A DNA stretch of 64,000 nucleotides. It comes from Pseudomonas fulva (GTDB lineage Bacteria; Pseudomonadota; Gammaproteobacteria; Pseudomonadales; Pseudomonadaceae). The notes under the pieces are model-generated. The model did no database searches, was not told where the DNA came from, and saw nothing but the letters and a program-made list of their open reading frames with translations. The position numbers were made by a program, and so were the translations under genes. Every line of letters starts with the position of its first letter. The first letter of the stretch is position 1. This document shows, one piece after another, positions 16,824-25,699 of the stretch. The stretch covers positions 17,781 through 81,780 of the forward strand of contig NZ_JADNYP010000020.1 in the NCBI RefSeq assembly GCF_015680705.1, given 5' to 3'.

Positions 16824-17270
16824 ATGGGCGTACGTGTCCAGCAGGCGCCCTTCGATGCGGGCCTGGAGCTCGCTGCCATGCATGCCGCCAATGTCGGTGT
16901 CGGCGCGGTGGTCGGTTTCGTCGGCTACGTGCGGGACTTCAACGACGGGCGCGAGGTGGCCGGAATGTTCCTGGAGCATTATCCGGGCATGACCGAGAAA
17001 GCGCTGGCGAAGATCGTCCAGCTGGCCAGCGAGCGCTGGCCGCTGCTCAAGGTCGAGGTGCTGCATCGGGTCGGCGCGCTCGAGCCGGGCGAGCCGATCG
17101 TCTTCGTCGGTGTCGCCAGCGCCCATCGCCAGGCCGCCTTCGATGCCTGCAACTTCGTCATGGACTACCTCAAGACCCAGGCGCCGTTCTGGAAGAAGGA
17201 GACCACCGGCGAAGGGCCGCGCTGGGTCGAGGACAAGCAGAGCGACCGTGATGCGGCAGGGCGCTGGTAG
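16824..17270 (+). CDS. moaE: Molybdopterin synthase catalytic subunit MoaE
   Basis: A 148-residue MoaE, the large subunit that inserts two sulfurs from MoaD into precursor Z. The family segments GAVVGFVGYVRDFNDG, LEHYPGMTEKAL and the C-terminal lysine-rich active-site stretch PFWKKETTGEGPRWVE are all present. It is the last gene of moaCDE; moaA and moaB are not in this window. A GC hairpin (17270-17285) follows the stop, between it and the convergent NIF3 gene. Confidence 0.97.
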   Translation: MGVRVQQAPFDAGLELAAMHAANVGVGAVVGFVGYVRDFNDGREVAGMFLEHYPGMTEKALAKIVQLASERWPLLKVEVLHRVGALEPGEPIVFVGVASAHRQAAFDACNFVMDYLKTQAPFWKKETTGEGPRWVEDKQSDRDAAGRW

Positions 17271-17285
17271 CGGGCCAGTGCCCGC
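17270..17285. terminator. GC hairpin between moaE and the NIF3 gene
   Basis: GCGGGC and GCCCGC flank a CAGT loop immediately after the moaE stop. There is no T-run, so it is a weak intrinsic terminator or a mRNA-end-protecting hairpin. Confidence 0.4.
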
Positions 17286-17357
17286 TCACCGGGTATTCCG
17301 GTTGCTGTCTGGTCGCTCATGGGGCCGCGCCGCGGCGGGCGAGCCTGCCATTGGCAT

Positions 17358-18116
17358 TCATATCGGGTTGGGGCAATCGATGAACAGGTGTTCCACGGCG
17401 AAGCGCCGCGCCAGGTAGTCGCCCAATGCCTGCACCCCATAGCGTTCGGTGGCATGATGCCCGGCGGCGATAAAGGCGATGCCGTTCTCGCGGGCGCTGT
17501 GGAAAGTCTGCTCGGATGCCTCGCCGCTGAGGAACAGGTCGACACCCGCCGCGATGGCGTTGTCGATGTAGCCCTGGCCACCTCCGGTACACCAGCCGAC
17601 TCGGCGGATGATCTGCTCGCTCTCGATCAGCAGCGGCTCGCGCCCCAGCGCCTCCTGCACACGCCGGGCGAAGTCGCGGGCCGAGAGCGGCTCGGCGAGC
17701 GCGCCGACCAGCCCGACCACCCGTGGGTTGTCCGGATCCAGCGGACCTTCGACGATGATGTCCAGCTGACGGGCCAGCTGCACGTTGTTACCCACTTCCG
17801 GATGCAGATCCAGGGGCAGGTGGTAGGCCAGCAGGCTGATGTCGTGACGCAGCAATGTCTTGAGTCGACGTTGCTTCATGCCGGTAATGCAGGGGTTCTC
17901 GCCTTTCCAGAAGTATCCGTGATGCACCAGCACCAGGTCCGCCTCGGCCTCGACGGCGGCATCGAGCAGCGCCTGGCTGGCCGTCACGCCGCTGACGATA
18001 CGGCGTACCTGCACACGCCCCTCGACCTGCAGGCCGTTGGGGCAGTAGTCCTGGATCTTCGAGCTGGAAAGATAGCGTTCGGCTTCTGCGACCAGGGTGC
18101 TCAGGGCAACGGCCAT
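17358..18116 (-). CDS. NIF3 / YbgI-type dinuclear metal protein
   Basis: A 252-residue NIF3-family protein. Metal-ligand segments are visible: LVLVHHGYFWKGE, LLAYHLPLD, and IAAGHHATERYG near the C-terminus. The family is annotated as GTP cyclohydrolase 1 type 2, but its true role is unsettled. It converges on moaE and is divergent from algW. A good minus-strand -10 (TATAAT, plus-strand bases 18175-18180) lies about 60 bases upstream of its start. Confidence 0.93.
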   Translation of the reverse strand: MAVALSTLVAEAERYLSSSKIQDYCPNGLQVEGRVQVRRIVSGVTASQALLDAAVEAEADLVLVHHGYFWKGENPCITGMKQRRLKTLLRHDISLLAYHLPLDLHPEVGNNVQLARQLDIIVEGPLDPDNPRVVGLVGALAEPLSARDFARRVQEALGREPLLIESEQIIRRVGWCTGGGQGYIDNAIAAGVDLFLSGEASEQTFHSARENGIAFIAAGHHATERYGVQALGDYLARRFAVEHLFIDCPNPI

Positions 18117-18325
18117 GGGAGGGTCTCCGTGATCGAGGGTGGTACCGGCTCGCAGGCCGGCTGATGGACGTCATTATACGGAGCGTCGCCGATTCCAGGG
18201 CAACTGGATGACGGCGCTTGGCCAGGCGCGACGTACAACCGTCGTCGAGCGCGTTGATGATGTGTATGATCGCGCGCGTCCCAGGCCGCTCCGGCAGCGG
18301 CTCCGCTCATTCCAGGATCCATTCG

Positions 18326-19486
18326 ATGCTCAAGGCTCTGCGTTACTTTGGCTGGCCGCTGCTGACCGGCGTGCTGATCGCCCTGCTGGTCATTCAGCGT
18401 TTTCCGCAATGGGTGGGCTTGCCCAGCCAGGATGTCAACCTGCAACAGGCACCGCAGACCACGCAGATCACGCAAGGTCCGGTCTCCTATGCCGAGGCCG
18501 TCACGCTGGCCGCGCCCGCGGTGGCCAACCTGTACACGACCAAGGCGGTCAACAAGAGCGCTCATCCGCTGTTCGAGGACCCGCAGTTCCGCCGCTTCTT
18601 CGGCGACAATCTGCCCAAGCAGCGCCGCTGGGAGTCGAGCCTGGGCTCGGCGGTCATCATGAGTCCCGAGGGCTATCTGCTGACCAACAACCATGTCACC
18701 AGCGGCGCCGACCAGATCGTGGTGGCGCTCAAGGACGGGCGCGAGACCCTGGCCAGGGTCATCGGCAGCGATCCGGAAACCGACCTGGCGGTGCTGAAGA
18801 TCGACCTGGACAAGCTGCCGGCCATGACCATCGGGCGCTCCGACTTCATCCACATCGGCGATGTCGCCCTGGCCATCGGCAACCCGTTCGGGGTCGGCCA
18901 GACCGTGACCATGGGCATCATCAGCGCGACCGGTCGCAACCAGCTGGGCCTGAACAACTACGAGGACTTCATCCAGACCGACGCGGCGATCAATCCCGGT
19001 AACTCCGGCGGCGCCCTGGTCGACGCCAGCGGCAACCTGATCGGCATCAACACCGCGATCTTCTCCAAGTCAGGCGGCTCGCAGGGCATCGGTTTCGCCA
19101 TCCCGGTCAAGCTGGCGCTGGAGGTGATGAAGTCGATCATCGAGCACGGTCAGGTGATTCGCGGCTGGCTGGGCATCGAAGTGCAGCCGCTGAGCCCGGA
19201 CCTGGCCGAGTCGTTCGGCATGCACGGACGCCCCGGCATCGTCGTGGCGGGCATCTTTCGCGACGGCCCGGCCCAGCGCGCCGGCCTGCAACTGGGCGAT
19301 GTGATCGTCAGCATCAATGGCGAGCCCGCCGGCGATGGCCGCAAGTCGATGAACCAGGTCGCCCGGATCAAGCCCGGCGAGAAGGTCGCCATCGAGGTGG
19401 TGCGCAACGGCAAGTCGCTCAAGCTAGTGGCCGAGGTAGGACTGCGTCCGCCACCGGCGCCGGTGACCGCCAAGGACGCCAAGTAG
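18326..19486 (+). CDS. algW: Periplasmic serine endoprotease AlgW (DegS-type)
   Basis: A 386-residue HtrA protease with an N-terminal membrane anchor (residues 11-24), trypsin-like domain and a single PDZ domain (about 285-375). The triad is His123 (TNNHV), Asp153 (ETDLAVL) and Ser227 (GNSGGA). A single PDZ and a membrane anchor match AlgW/DegS, which cleaves the anti-sigma factor MucA to release AlgU in Pseudomonas. ATG 18326 has an AGGA site upstream; earlier in-frame codons lack motif content. A possible -10 TATGAT is at 18265-18270. Confidence 0.93.
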   Translation: MLKALRYFGWPLLTGVLIALLVIQRFPQWVGLPSQDVNLQQAPQTTQITQGPVSYAEAVTLAAPAVANLYTTKAVNKSAHPLFEDPQFRRFFGDNLPKQRRWESSLGSAVIMSPEGYLLTNNHVTSGADQIVVALKDGRETLARVIGSDPETDLAVLKIDLDKLPAMTIGRSDFIHIGDVALAIGNPFGVGQTVTMGIISATGRNQLGLNNYEDFIQTDAAINPGNSGGALVDASGNLIGINTAIFSKSGGSQGIGFAIPVKLALEVMKSIIEHGQVIRGWLGIEVQPLSPDLAESFGMHGRPGIVVAGIFRDGPAQRAGLQLGDVIVSINGEPAGDGRKSMNQVARIKPGEKVAIEVVRNGKSLKLVAEVGLRPPPAPVTAKDAK

Positions 19487-19651
19487 CGGCCCGCCAGCCG
19501 GCCTGGTGGCGTGCTCGCGTCAGCACCTGGGCGCAAAGGGTGTTAACGTCACCGGCAGCGCTTGTCGCCAAACGTTGCAAGGCAGGTGCGGGGCCGTCGG
19601 GAAGCGGTCCTGCGCCTGCGCTGCGAGAACCTGCACCTGACTGGAGTCGTC

Positions 19652-20308
19652 ATGACCAACCCGCTGATCCTTGAACCTCAACAGACCGCCGATGCCTGTG
19701 TCATCTGGCTGCACGGCCTGGGCGCCGATCGCTACGACTTCCTGCCGGTGGCCGAATTCCTTCAGCAGCACCTGCACAGTACGCGCTTCATCATGCCGCA
19801 GGCGCCCACCAGGCCGGTGACCATCAATGGCGGCTATGCCATGCCCAGCTGGTATGACATCAAGGCCATGACCCCAGCGCGCGCGATCGACGAGGCGCAG
19901 CTCGAAGCCTCCGCCGAGCAGGTCATCGAACTGATCGAGGCCGAGCGTGCCAAGGGCATCGACCTGGCGCGGATCTTCCTGGCGGGCTTCTCCCAGGGCG
20001 GCGCGGTGGTGCTGCACACGGCCTACATCCAGTGGCAGCAGTCGCTCGGTGGCGTCCTGGCGTTGTCCACCTACGCACCGACCTTCGCCGAGCAGCACCA
20101 GCTCAGCGCCGGTCAGCAGCGCACCCCGGCACTCTGCCTGCACGGCGTGCATGATCCGGTGGTGATCCCCGCCATGGGGCGTACCGCATTCGAGTACCTC
20201 GATAGTTGGGGCGTGGCCGCGCGCTGGATGGAGTATCCGATGGAACACGAGGTGGCGGTGGCCGAACTCAACGATATCCTGGCCTGGCTGAGCGAGAAGC
20301 TGCGTTGA
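19652..20308 (+). CDS. Carboxylesterase, phospholipase/carboxylesterase family
   Basis: A 218-residue alpha/beta hydrolase closely resembling Pseudomonas fluorescens carboxylesterase II. The nucleophile elbow GFSQGG has Ser114, followed by Asp168 (HGVHDPVV) and His199 (PMEHEV). The oxyanion loop WLHGLGADRYDF is at residues 19-30. ATG 19652 has a GGAG site. It hydrolyses short acyl esters in vitro in related proteins; the natural substrate is unknown. It stands between algW and rhlB as an apparently single gene. Confidence 0.93.
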   Translation: MTNPLILEPQQTADACVIWLHGLGADRYDFLPVAEFLQQHLHSTRFIMPQAPTRPVTINGGYAMPSWYDIKAMTPARAIDEAQLEASAEQVIELIEAERAKGIDLARIFLAGFSQGGAVVLHTAYIQWQQSLGGVLALSTYAPTFAEQHQLSAGQQRTPALCLHGVHDPVVIPAMGRTAFEYLDSWGVAARWMEYPMEHEVAVAELNDILAWLSEKLR

Positions 20309-20412
20309 GCGACGGTTGCGCTTGTAGCCGGAGCGTGACAGCCACTACGCCGAGCCCGATTCTTGCATTACACTGCCCGGCGTACATTCCTTAACCAACC
20401 GACGAGACGACC

Positions 20413-21843
20413 GTGCTCAAGGCACTCAAGAAAATATTCGCCAAGGGAGGCGCCGAGACCTCGGCCGCCGTCCCCGAGGCCGTGACCCAGCACGTCGCGG
20501 CGCCTGCCCCACCTGTCGCTCCCGCTGCTGTCCAGGCCCAGCCCCCAGGCGTGGACGAGCAGCGCCCGGCCGACCCGCAAGCGCCGGTCCAAAGCCGCGG
20601 CAAGCCGCGCCGCGAGCGCAAGCCAAAGCCCCAGGCCTCGCTGTGGAAGCCGGAAGACTTCGTGGTCGAGCCACAGGAGGGCAAGACACGTTTCCACGAT
20701 TTCAGGCTCTCCAACGAGCTGATGCACGCGATCCACGACCTCGGCTTTCCCTATTGCACGCCGATCCAGGCCCAGGTCCTCGGCCACACGCTGCGTGGCC
20801 AGGATGCCATCGGCAGGGCCCAGACCGGGACCGGCAAGACCGCCGCCTTCCTCATTTCGATCATCGCCCAGTTGCAGCAGGTGCCACCGCCCAGGGAGCG
20901 CTACATGGGCGAGCCGAGGGCGCTGATCATCGCGCCGACCCGCGAGCTGGTGGTGCAGATCGCCAGGGATGCCCAGGCACTGGTCCGCTACAGCGGGCTC
21001 AACGTCATGACCTTCGTCGGCGGCATGGACTTCGACAAGCAGCTCAAGAGCCTCGAGGCGCGCCACTGCGACATCCTGGTGGCCACGCCTGGCCGTCTGC
21101 TGGACTTTCACCAGCGCGGCGAGGTGCACCTGGACATGGTCGAGGTGCTGGTGCTCGATGAAGCCGACCGCATGCTCGACATGGGCTTCATACCCCAGGT
21201 GCGCCAGATCATCCGCCAGACTCCGCCCAAGAGCGAGCGCCAGACCCTGCTGTTTTCCGCCACCTTCACCGATGACGTGATGAACCTGGCCAAGCAGTGG
21301 ACGAGCAACCCGGCAATCGTCGAGATCGAGCCGGAAAACGTGGCCAGCGAGACCGTCGAGCAGCATGTCTATGCCGTGGCCGGCAGCGACAAGTACAAGC
21401 TGCTGTACAACCTGGTGACGCGCAACAAGTGGGAGCGGGTGATGGTGTTCGCCAATCGCAAGGACGAGGTGCGGCGTATCGAGGAACGCCTGGTGCGCGA
21501 CGGCGTCAACGCCGCCCAGCTGTCCGGCGACGTGCCCCAGCACAAGCGCATCCGCACCCTGGAGAACTTCCGCGAAGGCCGCATCAGCGTGCTGGTGGCC
21601 ACCGATGTGGCCGGACGCGGGATCCATATCGACGGGATCAGCCACGTGATCAACTTCACCCTGCCCGAAGACCCGGACGACTATGTGCATCGCATCGGCC
21701 GTACAGGGCGTGCCGGTACCAGTGGCGTATCGATCAGCTTCGCTGGCGAGGACGACGCCTACCAGCTGCCGGCCATCGAGGCGCTGCTGGGCCGCAAGAT
21801 CAAGTGCGAAATGCCGCCGCAGGAGCTGTTGAAGCCAGTCTGA
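20413..21843 (+). CDS. rhlB: ATP-dependent RNA helicase RhlB
   Basis: A 476-residue DEAD-box helicase starting at GTG. An Ala/Pro-rich tail (residues 1-75) precedes the core: Q motif (PYCTPIQAQ), Walker A AQTGTGKT at 136-143, PTREL, DEAD at 249-252, SAT, and HRIGRTGR. RhlB acts in RNA turnover, in E. coli as part of the degradosome. A possible -10 (TACACT, 20369-20374) lies 40 bases upstream. The long N-terminal extension is usual in Pseudomonas RhlB. Confidence 0.93.
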   Translation: MLKALKKIFAKGGAETSAAVPEAVTQHVAAPAPPVAPAAVQAQPPGVDEQRPADPQAPVQSRGKPRRERKPKPQASLWKPEDFVVEPQEGKTRFHDFRLSNELMHAIHDLGFPYCTPIQAQVLGHTLRGQDAIGRAQTGTGKTAAFLISIIAQLQQVPPPRERYMGEPRALIIAPTRELVVQIARDAQALVRYSGLNVMTFVGGMDFDKQLKSLEARHCDILVATPGRLLDFHQRGEVHLDMVEVLVLDEADRMLDMGFIPQVRQIIRQTPPKSERQTLLFSATFTDDVMNLAKQWTSNPAIVEIEPENVASETVEQHVYAVAGSDKYKLLYNLVTRNKWERVMVFANRKDEVRRIEERLVRDGVNAAQLSGDVPQHKRIRTLENFREGRISVLVATDVAGRGIHIDGISHVINFTLPEDPDDYVHRIGRTGRAGTSGVSISFAGEDDAYQLPAIEALLGRKIKCEMPPQELLKPV

Positions 21844-21856
21844 ACGTCTGCAATTG

Positions 21857-21883
21857 CCCATGGGCCGCCCGGCGGCCCATGGG
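21857..21883 (+). terminator. Strong GC hairpin after rhlB
   Basis: CCCATGGGCCGC (21857-21868) and its perfect complement GCGGCCCATGGG (21872-21883) form a 12-bp stem with a 3-base loop, 13 bases after the rhlB stop. No T-run follows, so termination may be weak, but a 3' end-stabilising role is plausible. Confidence 0.6.
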
Positions 21884-21942
21884 GCCGGGCCGACGTATCG
21901 GCCTTCGGCACGTCCCGATGAACCCAAACCCGCAGGTATATC

Positions 21943-21999
21943 GATAGATTGTTTCGATCTATCCGGCCTCCTGAATAGAACCTGTCTCCATGGTAAAGT
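21943..21999 (+). promoter_or_regulatory. Dyad and possible promoter upstream of cysD
   Basis: GATAGAT (21943-21949) and ATCTATC (21957-21963) make a perfect 7-bp inverted repeat about 95 bases before the cysD start. A -10-like TAAAGT follows at 21994-21999. Sulfate-assimilation genes are usually CysB-activated, so an activator site is reasonable here, but CysB sites are too degenerate to call by eye. Confidence 0.4.
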
Positions 22000-22055
22000 G
22001 ATCTGCTCGAACACGGCCCGCTGGCCGTCCATAAGATCGTTTTTCGTGAGTAGCC

Positions 22056-22973
22056 ATGGTCGACAAACTGACGCACTTGAAACAGCTGGAGGCGGAGAGC
22101 ATCCATATCATCCGCGAGGTGGCCGCCGAGTTCGACAACCCGGTGATGCTCTACTCGATCGGCAAGGATTCCGCCGTGATGCTGCACCTGGCGCGCAAGG
22201 CCTTCTTCCCGGGCAAGCTGCCGTTCCCGGTGATGCACGTCGACACCCAGTGGAAATTCCAGGAGATGTACCGCTTCCGTGACCGCATGGTCGAGGAAAT
22301 GGGGCTGGAACTGATCACCCACGTCAACCCCGAAGGCGTGGCGCAGGGCATCAACCCGTTCACCCACGGCAGTGCCAAGCACACCGATATCATGAAGACC
22401 CAGGGCCTGAAGCAGGCGCTGGACAAGCACGGCTTCGATGCCGCCTTCGGCGGTGCGCGGCGCGACGAGGAGAAGTCCCGCGCCAAGGAGCGCGTGTATT
22501 CCTTCCGCGACAGCAAGCACCGCTGGGACCCGAAGAACCAGCGTCCGGAGTTGTGGAACATCTACAACGGCAAGGTCAACAAGGGCGAGTCGATCCGTGT
22601 CTTCCCGCTGTCGAACTGGACCGAGCTGGACATCTGGCAGTACATCTATCTCGAAGGCATCCCGATCGTGCCGCTGTACTTCGCTGCCGAGCGCGACGTC
22701 ATCGAGAAGAACGGCACCCTGATCATGATCGACGACGAGCGCATCCTCGAGCACCTCTCCGAGGAAGAGAAGGCCCGCATCGTCAAGAAGAAGGTGCGTT
22801 TCCGCACCCTCGGCTGCTACCCGTTGACGGGCGCGGTGGAGTCGCAGGCCGAGAGCTTGACCGACATCATCCAGGAAATGCTCCTGACGCGCACTTCCGA
22901 GCGCCAGGGCCGAGTCATCGACCATGATGGCGCCGGTTCCATGGAAGACAAGAAACGTCAGGGCTACTTCTAA
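22056..22973 (+). CDS. cysD: Sulfate adenylyltransferase subunit 2 CysD
   Basis: A 305-residue ATP-sulfurylase catalytic subunit that forms adenosine 5'-phosphosulfate from sulfate and ATP. The PP-loop appears as YSIGKDSAVML (residues 31-41), and the conserved RDEEKSRAKERVYSFRDSKH and FRTLGCYPLTGAVES follow. It works with the GTPase CysN encoded 16 bases downstream, so the two genes form the cysDNC operon of assimilatory sulfate reduction. Confidence 0.97.
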   Translation: MVDKLTHLKQLEAESIHIIREVAAEFDNPVMLYSIGKDSAVMLHLARKAFFPGKLPFPVMHVDTQWKFQEMYRFRDRMVEEMGLELITHVNPEGVAQGINPFTHGSAKHTDIMKTQGLKQALDKHGFDAAFGGARRDEEKSRAKERVYSFRDSKHRWDPKNQRPELWNIYNGKVNKGESIRVFPLSNWTELDIWQYIYLEGIPIVPLYFAAERDVIEKNGTLIMIDDERILEHLSEEEKARIVKKKVRFRTLGCYPLTGAVESQAESLTDIIQEMLLTRTSERQGRVIDHDGAGSMEDKKRQGYF

Positions 22974-22989
22974 TTCTCAGGGTTACTCC

Positions 22990-24891
22990 ATGTCGCACCA
23001 ATCCGATTTGATCAGCGAAGACATCCTCGCTTATCTGGCTCAGCACGAGCGCAAAGAACTGCTGCGTTTCCTCACCTGCGGCAACGTGGATGACGGCAAG
23101 AGCACCCTGATCGGGCGCCTGCTGCACGATTCCAAGATGATCTACGAGGACCACCTCGAGGCCATTACCCGCGATTCGAAGAAATCCGGCACCACGGGCG
23201 AGGAAGTCGACCTGGCGCTGCTGGTCGATGGCCTGCAGGCCGAGCGCGAGCAGGGCATCACCATCGATGTCGCCTACCGTTACTTCTCGACCGCCAAGCG
23301 CAAGTTCATCATCGCCGATACCCCGGGCCACGAGCAGTACACCCGCAACATGGCCACCGGTGCCTCGACCTGCGACCTGGCGATCATCCTGGTCGATGCC
23401 CGCTACGGTGTGCAGACCCAGACCCGTCGGCACAGCTACATCGCCTCGCTGCTGGGCATCAGGCACATCGTCGTCGCGGTCAACAAGATGGACCTGAAGA
23501 ACTTCGACGAGCAGGTCTTCGAGTCGATCAAGGCCGACTACCTGGCCTTCGCCGAGGCCATCGACCTGAAGCCGAGCAGCTTGCACTTCGTGCCGATGTC
23601 CGCCCTCAAGGGCGACAACGTGGTCAACCGTAGCGAGCGGTCGCCGTGGTACACCGGCCCTGCGCTGATGGAAATCCTCGAAACCGTCGAAGTCGCCGCC
23701 GATCGCAACTTCACCGACTTGCGCTTCCCGGTGCAATACGTCAACCGTCCCAACCTGAACTTCCGCGGCTTCGCCGGCACCCTGGCCAGCGGTATCGTGC
23801 ACAAGGGCGACGAAGTGGTCGTGCTGCCGTCGGGCAAGAGCAGCCGGGTCAAGTCCATCGTCACCTACGAAGGCGAACTGGAGCATGCCGGTCCAGGCCA
23901 GGCAGTGACTCTGACCATGGAAGACGAGATCGACATCTCCCGTGGCGACTTGCTGGTGCATGCCGACAACGTCCCGCCGGTCACCGACCAGTTCGACGCC
24001 ATGCTCGTGTGGATGGCCGAGGAGCCGATGCTCCCGGGCAAGAAGTACGATATCAAGCGCGCCACCAGTTATGTGCCGGGCTCGATCGCCAGCATCACCC
24101 ACAAGGTCGATGTGAACACCCTCGAGCGTGGCGCGGCCAGTGCGCTGCAGCTCAACGAGATCGGCCGGGTCAAGGTCAGCCTGGACTCGGCCATCGCCCT
24201 GGACGGCTACGACAGCAATCGCACCACGGGGGCGTTCATCGTCATCGACCGGCTGACCAATGGCACCGTTGGCGCCGGCATGATCATCGCCCCGCCAGTG
24301 TTGCCGCACGGCGGCAGCGGCCAGCATGGCAAGGCTGCTCACGTCTCCACCGAGGAGCGCGCGCTGCGCTTCGGCCAGCAGCCAGCCACCGTGCTGTTCA
24401 GCGGCCTGTCCGGCGCGGGCAAGAGCACCCTGGCCTACGCCGTGGAACGCAAGCTGTTCGACATGGGTCGCGCGGTCTATGTGCTCGATGGCCAGAACCT
24501 GCGTCACGACCTGAACAAGGGCCTGCCGCAGGACCGCGCCGGGCGTACCGAGAACTGGCGCCGCGCCGCCCATGTGGCGCGCCAGTTCAACGAGGCCGGC
24601 CTGCTGACCCTGGCCGCTTTCGTCGCACCGGATGCCGAAGGCCGCGAACAGGCCAAGGCGTTGATCGGCCAGGAGCGCCTGGTTACCGTCTACGTCCAGG
24701 CCTCCCCACAGGTCTGCCGCGAGCGTGACCCGCAGGGGCTGTATGCCGCTGACGGCGACAACATCCCGGGCGAGAGCTTCCCCTACGATGTGCCGCTGGA
24801 CGCGGACCTGGTGATCGATACCCAGGCCACCGCGGTCGATGAGGCCGTGAAGCAGGTGCTGGACGTGCTGCGTCAGCGCGGCGCGATCTAG
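22990..24891 (+). CDS. cysNC: Bifunctional sulfate adenylyltransferase GTPase subunit / APS kinase CysNC
   Basis: A 633-residue fusion. The N-terminal EF-Tu-like GTPase (CysN) shows GNVDDGKST at residues 31-39, DTPGHEQYT and NKMD. The C-terminal APS kinase (CysC) shows GLSGAGKST at 472-480 and NWRRAAHVARQFNEAGL. It drives APS synthesis by CysD and then phosphorylates APS to PAPS. The start ATG 22990 lies 16 bases after cysD. The fused form is normal for pseudomonads, in contrast to separate enterobacterial cysN and cysC. Confidence 0.97.
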   Translation: MSHQSDLISEDILAYLAQHERKELLRFLTCGNVDDGKSTLIGRLLHDSKMIYEDHLEAITRDSKKSGTTGEEVDLALLVDGLQAEREQGITIDVAYRYFSTAKRKFIIADTPGHEQYTRNMATGASTCDLAIILVDARYGVQTQTRRHSYIASLLGIRHIVVAVNKMDLKNFDEQVFESIKADYLAFAEAIDLKPSSLHFVPMSALKGDNVVNRSERSPWYTGPALMEILETVEVAADRNFTDLRFPVQYVNRPNLNFRGFAGTLASGIVHKGDEVVVLPSGKSSRVKSIVTYEGELEHAGPGQAVTLTMEDEIDISRGDLLVHADNVPPVTDQFDAMLVWMAEEPMLPGKKYDIKRATSYVPGSIASITHKVDVNTLERGAASALQLNEIGRVKVSLDSAIALDGYDSNRTTGAFIVIDRLTNGTVGAGMIIAPPVLPHGGSGQHGKAAHVSTEERALRFGQQPATVLFSGLSGAGKSTLAYAVERKLFDMGRAVYVLDGQNLRHDLNKGLPQDRAGRTENWRRAAHVARQFNEAGLLTLAAFVAPDAEGREQAKALIGQERLVTVYVQASPQVCRERDPQGLYAADGDNIPGESFPYDVPLDADLVIDTQATAVDEAVKQVLDVLRQRGAI

Positions 24892-24917
24892 CTCCGCGTT
24901 GTCCACGACATGATCCT

Positions 24918-24937
24918 GGGGCTGCAAGGCCAGCCCC
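24918..24937 (+). terminator. Hairpin after cysNC
   Basis: GGGGCTG (24918-24924) and CAGCCCC (24931-24937) enclose CAAGGC, 26 bases after the cysNC stop. No T-tract follows; probable operon-end hairpin. The rest of the gap up to 25092 shows nothing else I can support. Confidence 0.5.
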
Positions 24938-25092
24938 GGAATCTGTCGATGGTCCTGGCCTTGATGGTTCGATCCACTTCTGCAAGTGCTTCGCCGCTGC
25001 TTCGTCCAGCCCATGGCAAGCAGGCAATTGCCAGCGTAACGCCAGGTAGGGACCTGATTCGTCGGCCGTATGCACGTCAACGAACGTCCGTC

Positions 25093-25572
25093 TCAGATAT
25101 GCGTTTCGGAAACCGGGATCACCCGCCGCGCCTTCATGGCCTTGTACGAAAAGCTCGAATAGATCTCCTTCACGCCTGGCAGCCGCTGCAGCACCTCGCG
25201 CGCGAACTCGCCGAAGGACTCCAGGTCGCGGGCCAGGATCTCCAGCAGAAAGTCATAGCGACCGGAAATGTTGTGGCAGGCCACGATCTCGGGGATTTCC
25301 ATCAGCCGCCGTTCGAACGCCAGGGCGATGTCCTTGGTGTGCGAATCCATCATGATGCTGACGAACGCCGTGACACCGAAGCCAAGGGCCTTGGGTGAGA
25401 GCGTCGCCTGATAGCCCGTGATGTAGCCGTTCTCCTCGAGCAGTTTCAAGCGCCGCCAGCAAGGCGAAGTGGTCAGCGCGACCTGGTCGGCCAGTTGTGC
25501 GACGGTGAGCCGGGCATTGTCCTGCAATGCCGCAAGCAGGGCGCGATCGGTACGGTCGAGTGGCGAAGGCAT
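25093..25572 (-). CDS. mdeR: Lrp/AsnC-family regulator (MdeR-like)
   Basis: A 159-residue Lrp-type protein. The N-terminal HTH (LDRTDRALLAALQDNARLTV, then VALTTSPCWRRLKLLEENGY) is followed by a RAM ligand-binding domain (residues 70-150). Start ATG at 25572 begins MPSPLDRTD. It is divergent from a methionine gamma-lyase gene, the arrangement described for MdeR and mdeA in P. putida, where MdeR activates mdeA in response to methionine. The regulatory pairing here is inferred from position and the dyad between the genes. Confidence 0.85.
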   Translation of the reverse strand: MPSPLDRTDRALLAALQDNARLTVAQLADQVALTTSPCWRRLKLLEENGYITGYQATLSPKALGFGVTAFVSIMMDSHTKDIALAFERRLMEIPEIVACHNISGRYDFLLEILARDLESFGEFAREVLQRLPGVKEIYSSFSYKAMKARRVIPVSETHI

Positions 25573-25610
25573 AATGTGCCCTCCATGATCGTTGCCTGTT
25601 GTATTTCTTT

Positions 25611-25680
25611 CCAAAACGTCATCGGCAAACGCAGCGTTTTGGCATGGGGTCGAGGCTATCGTGGCATAAGCTTATAGCAA
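25611..25680. promoter_or_regulatory. Divergent mdeR-mdeA control region with long-spaced dyad
   Basis: CCAAAACG (25611-25618) and CGTTTTGG (25635-25642) are perfect inverted repeats separated by 16 bases, placed between the divergent mdeR and mdeA genes. A -10-like element (TTATAG, 25672-25677) lies on the plus strand just before mdeA. The symmetrical site is a natural candidate for an Lrp-family operator. Confidence 0.5.
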
Positions 25681-25699
25681 AGCGCCGGAGGCTTCCGTC

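Noticed and set aside
22990..24891. cysNC as a misassembled fusion of two genes
   Set aside because: Fused CysN-CysC is the normal state in pseudomonads and both domains are intact and in frame.
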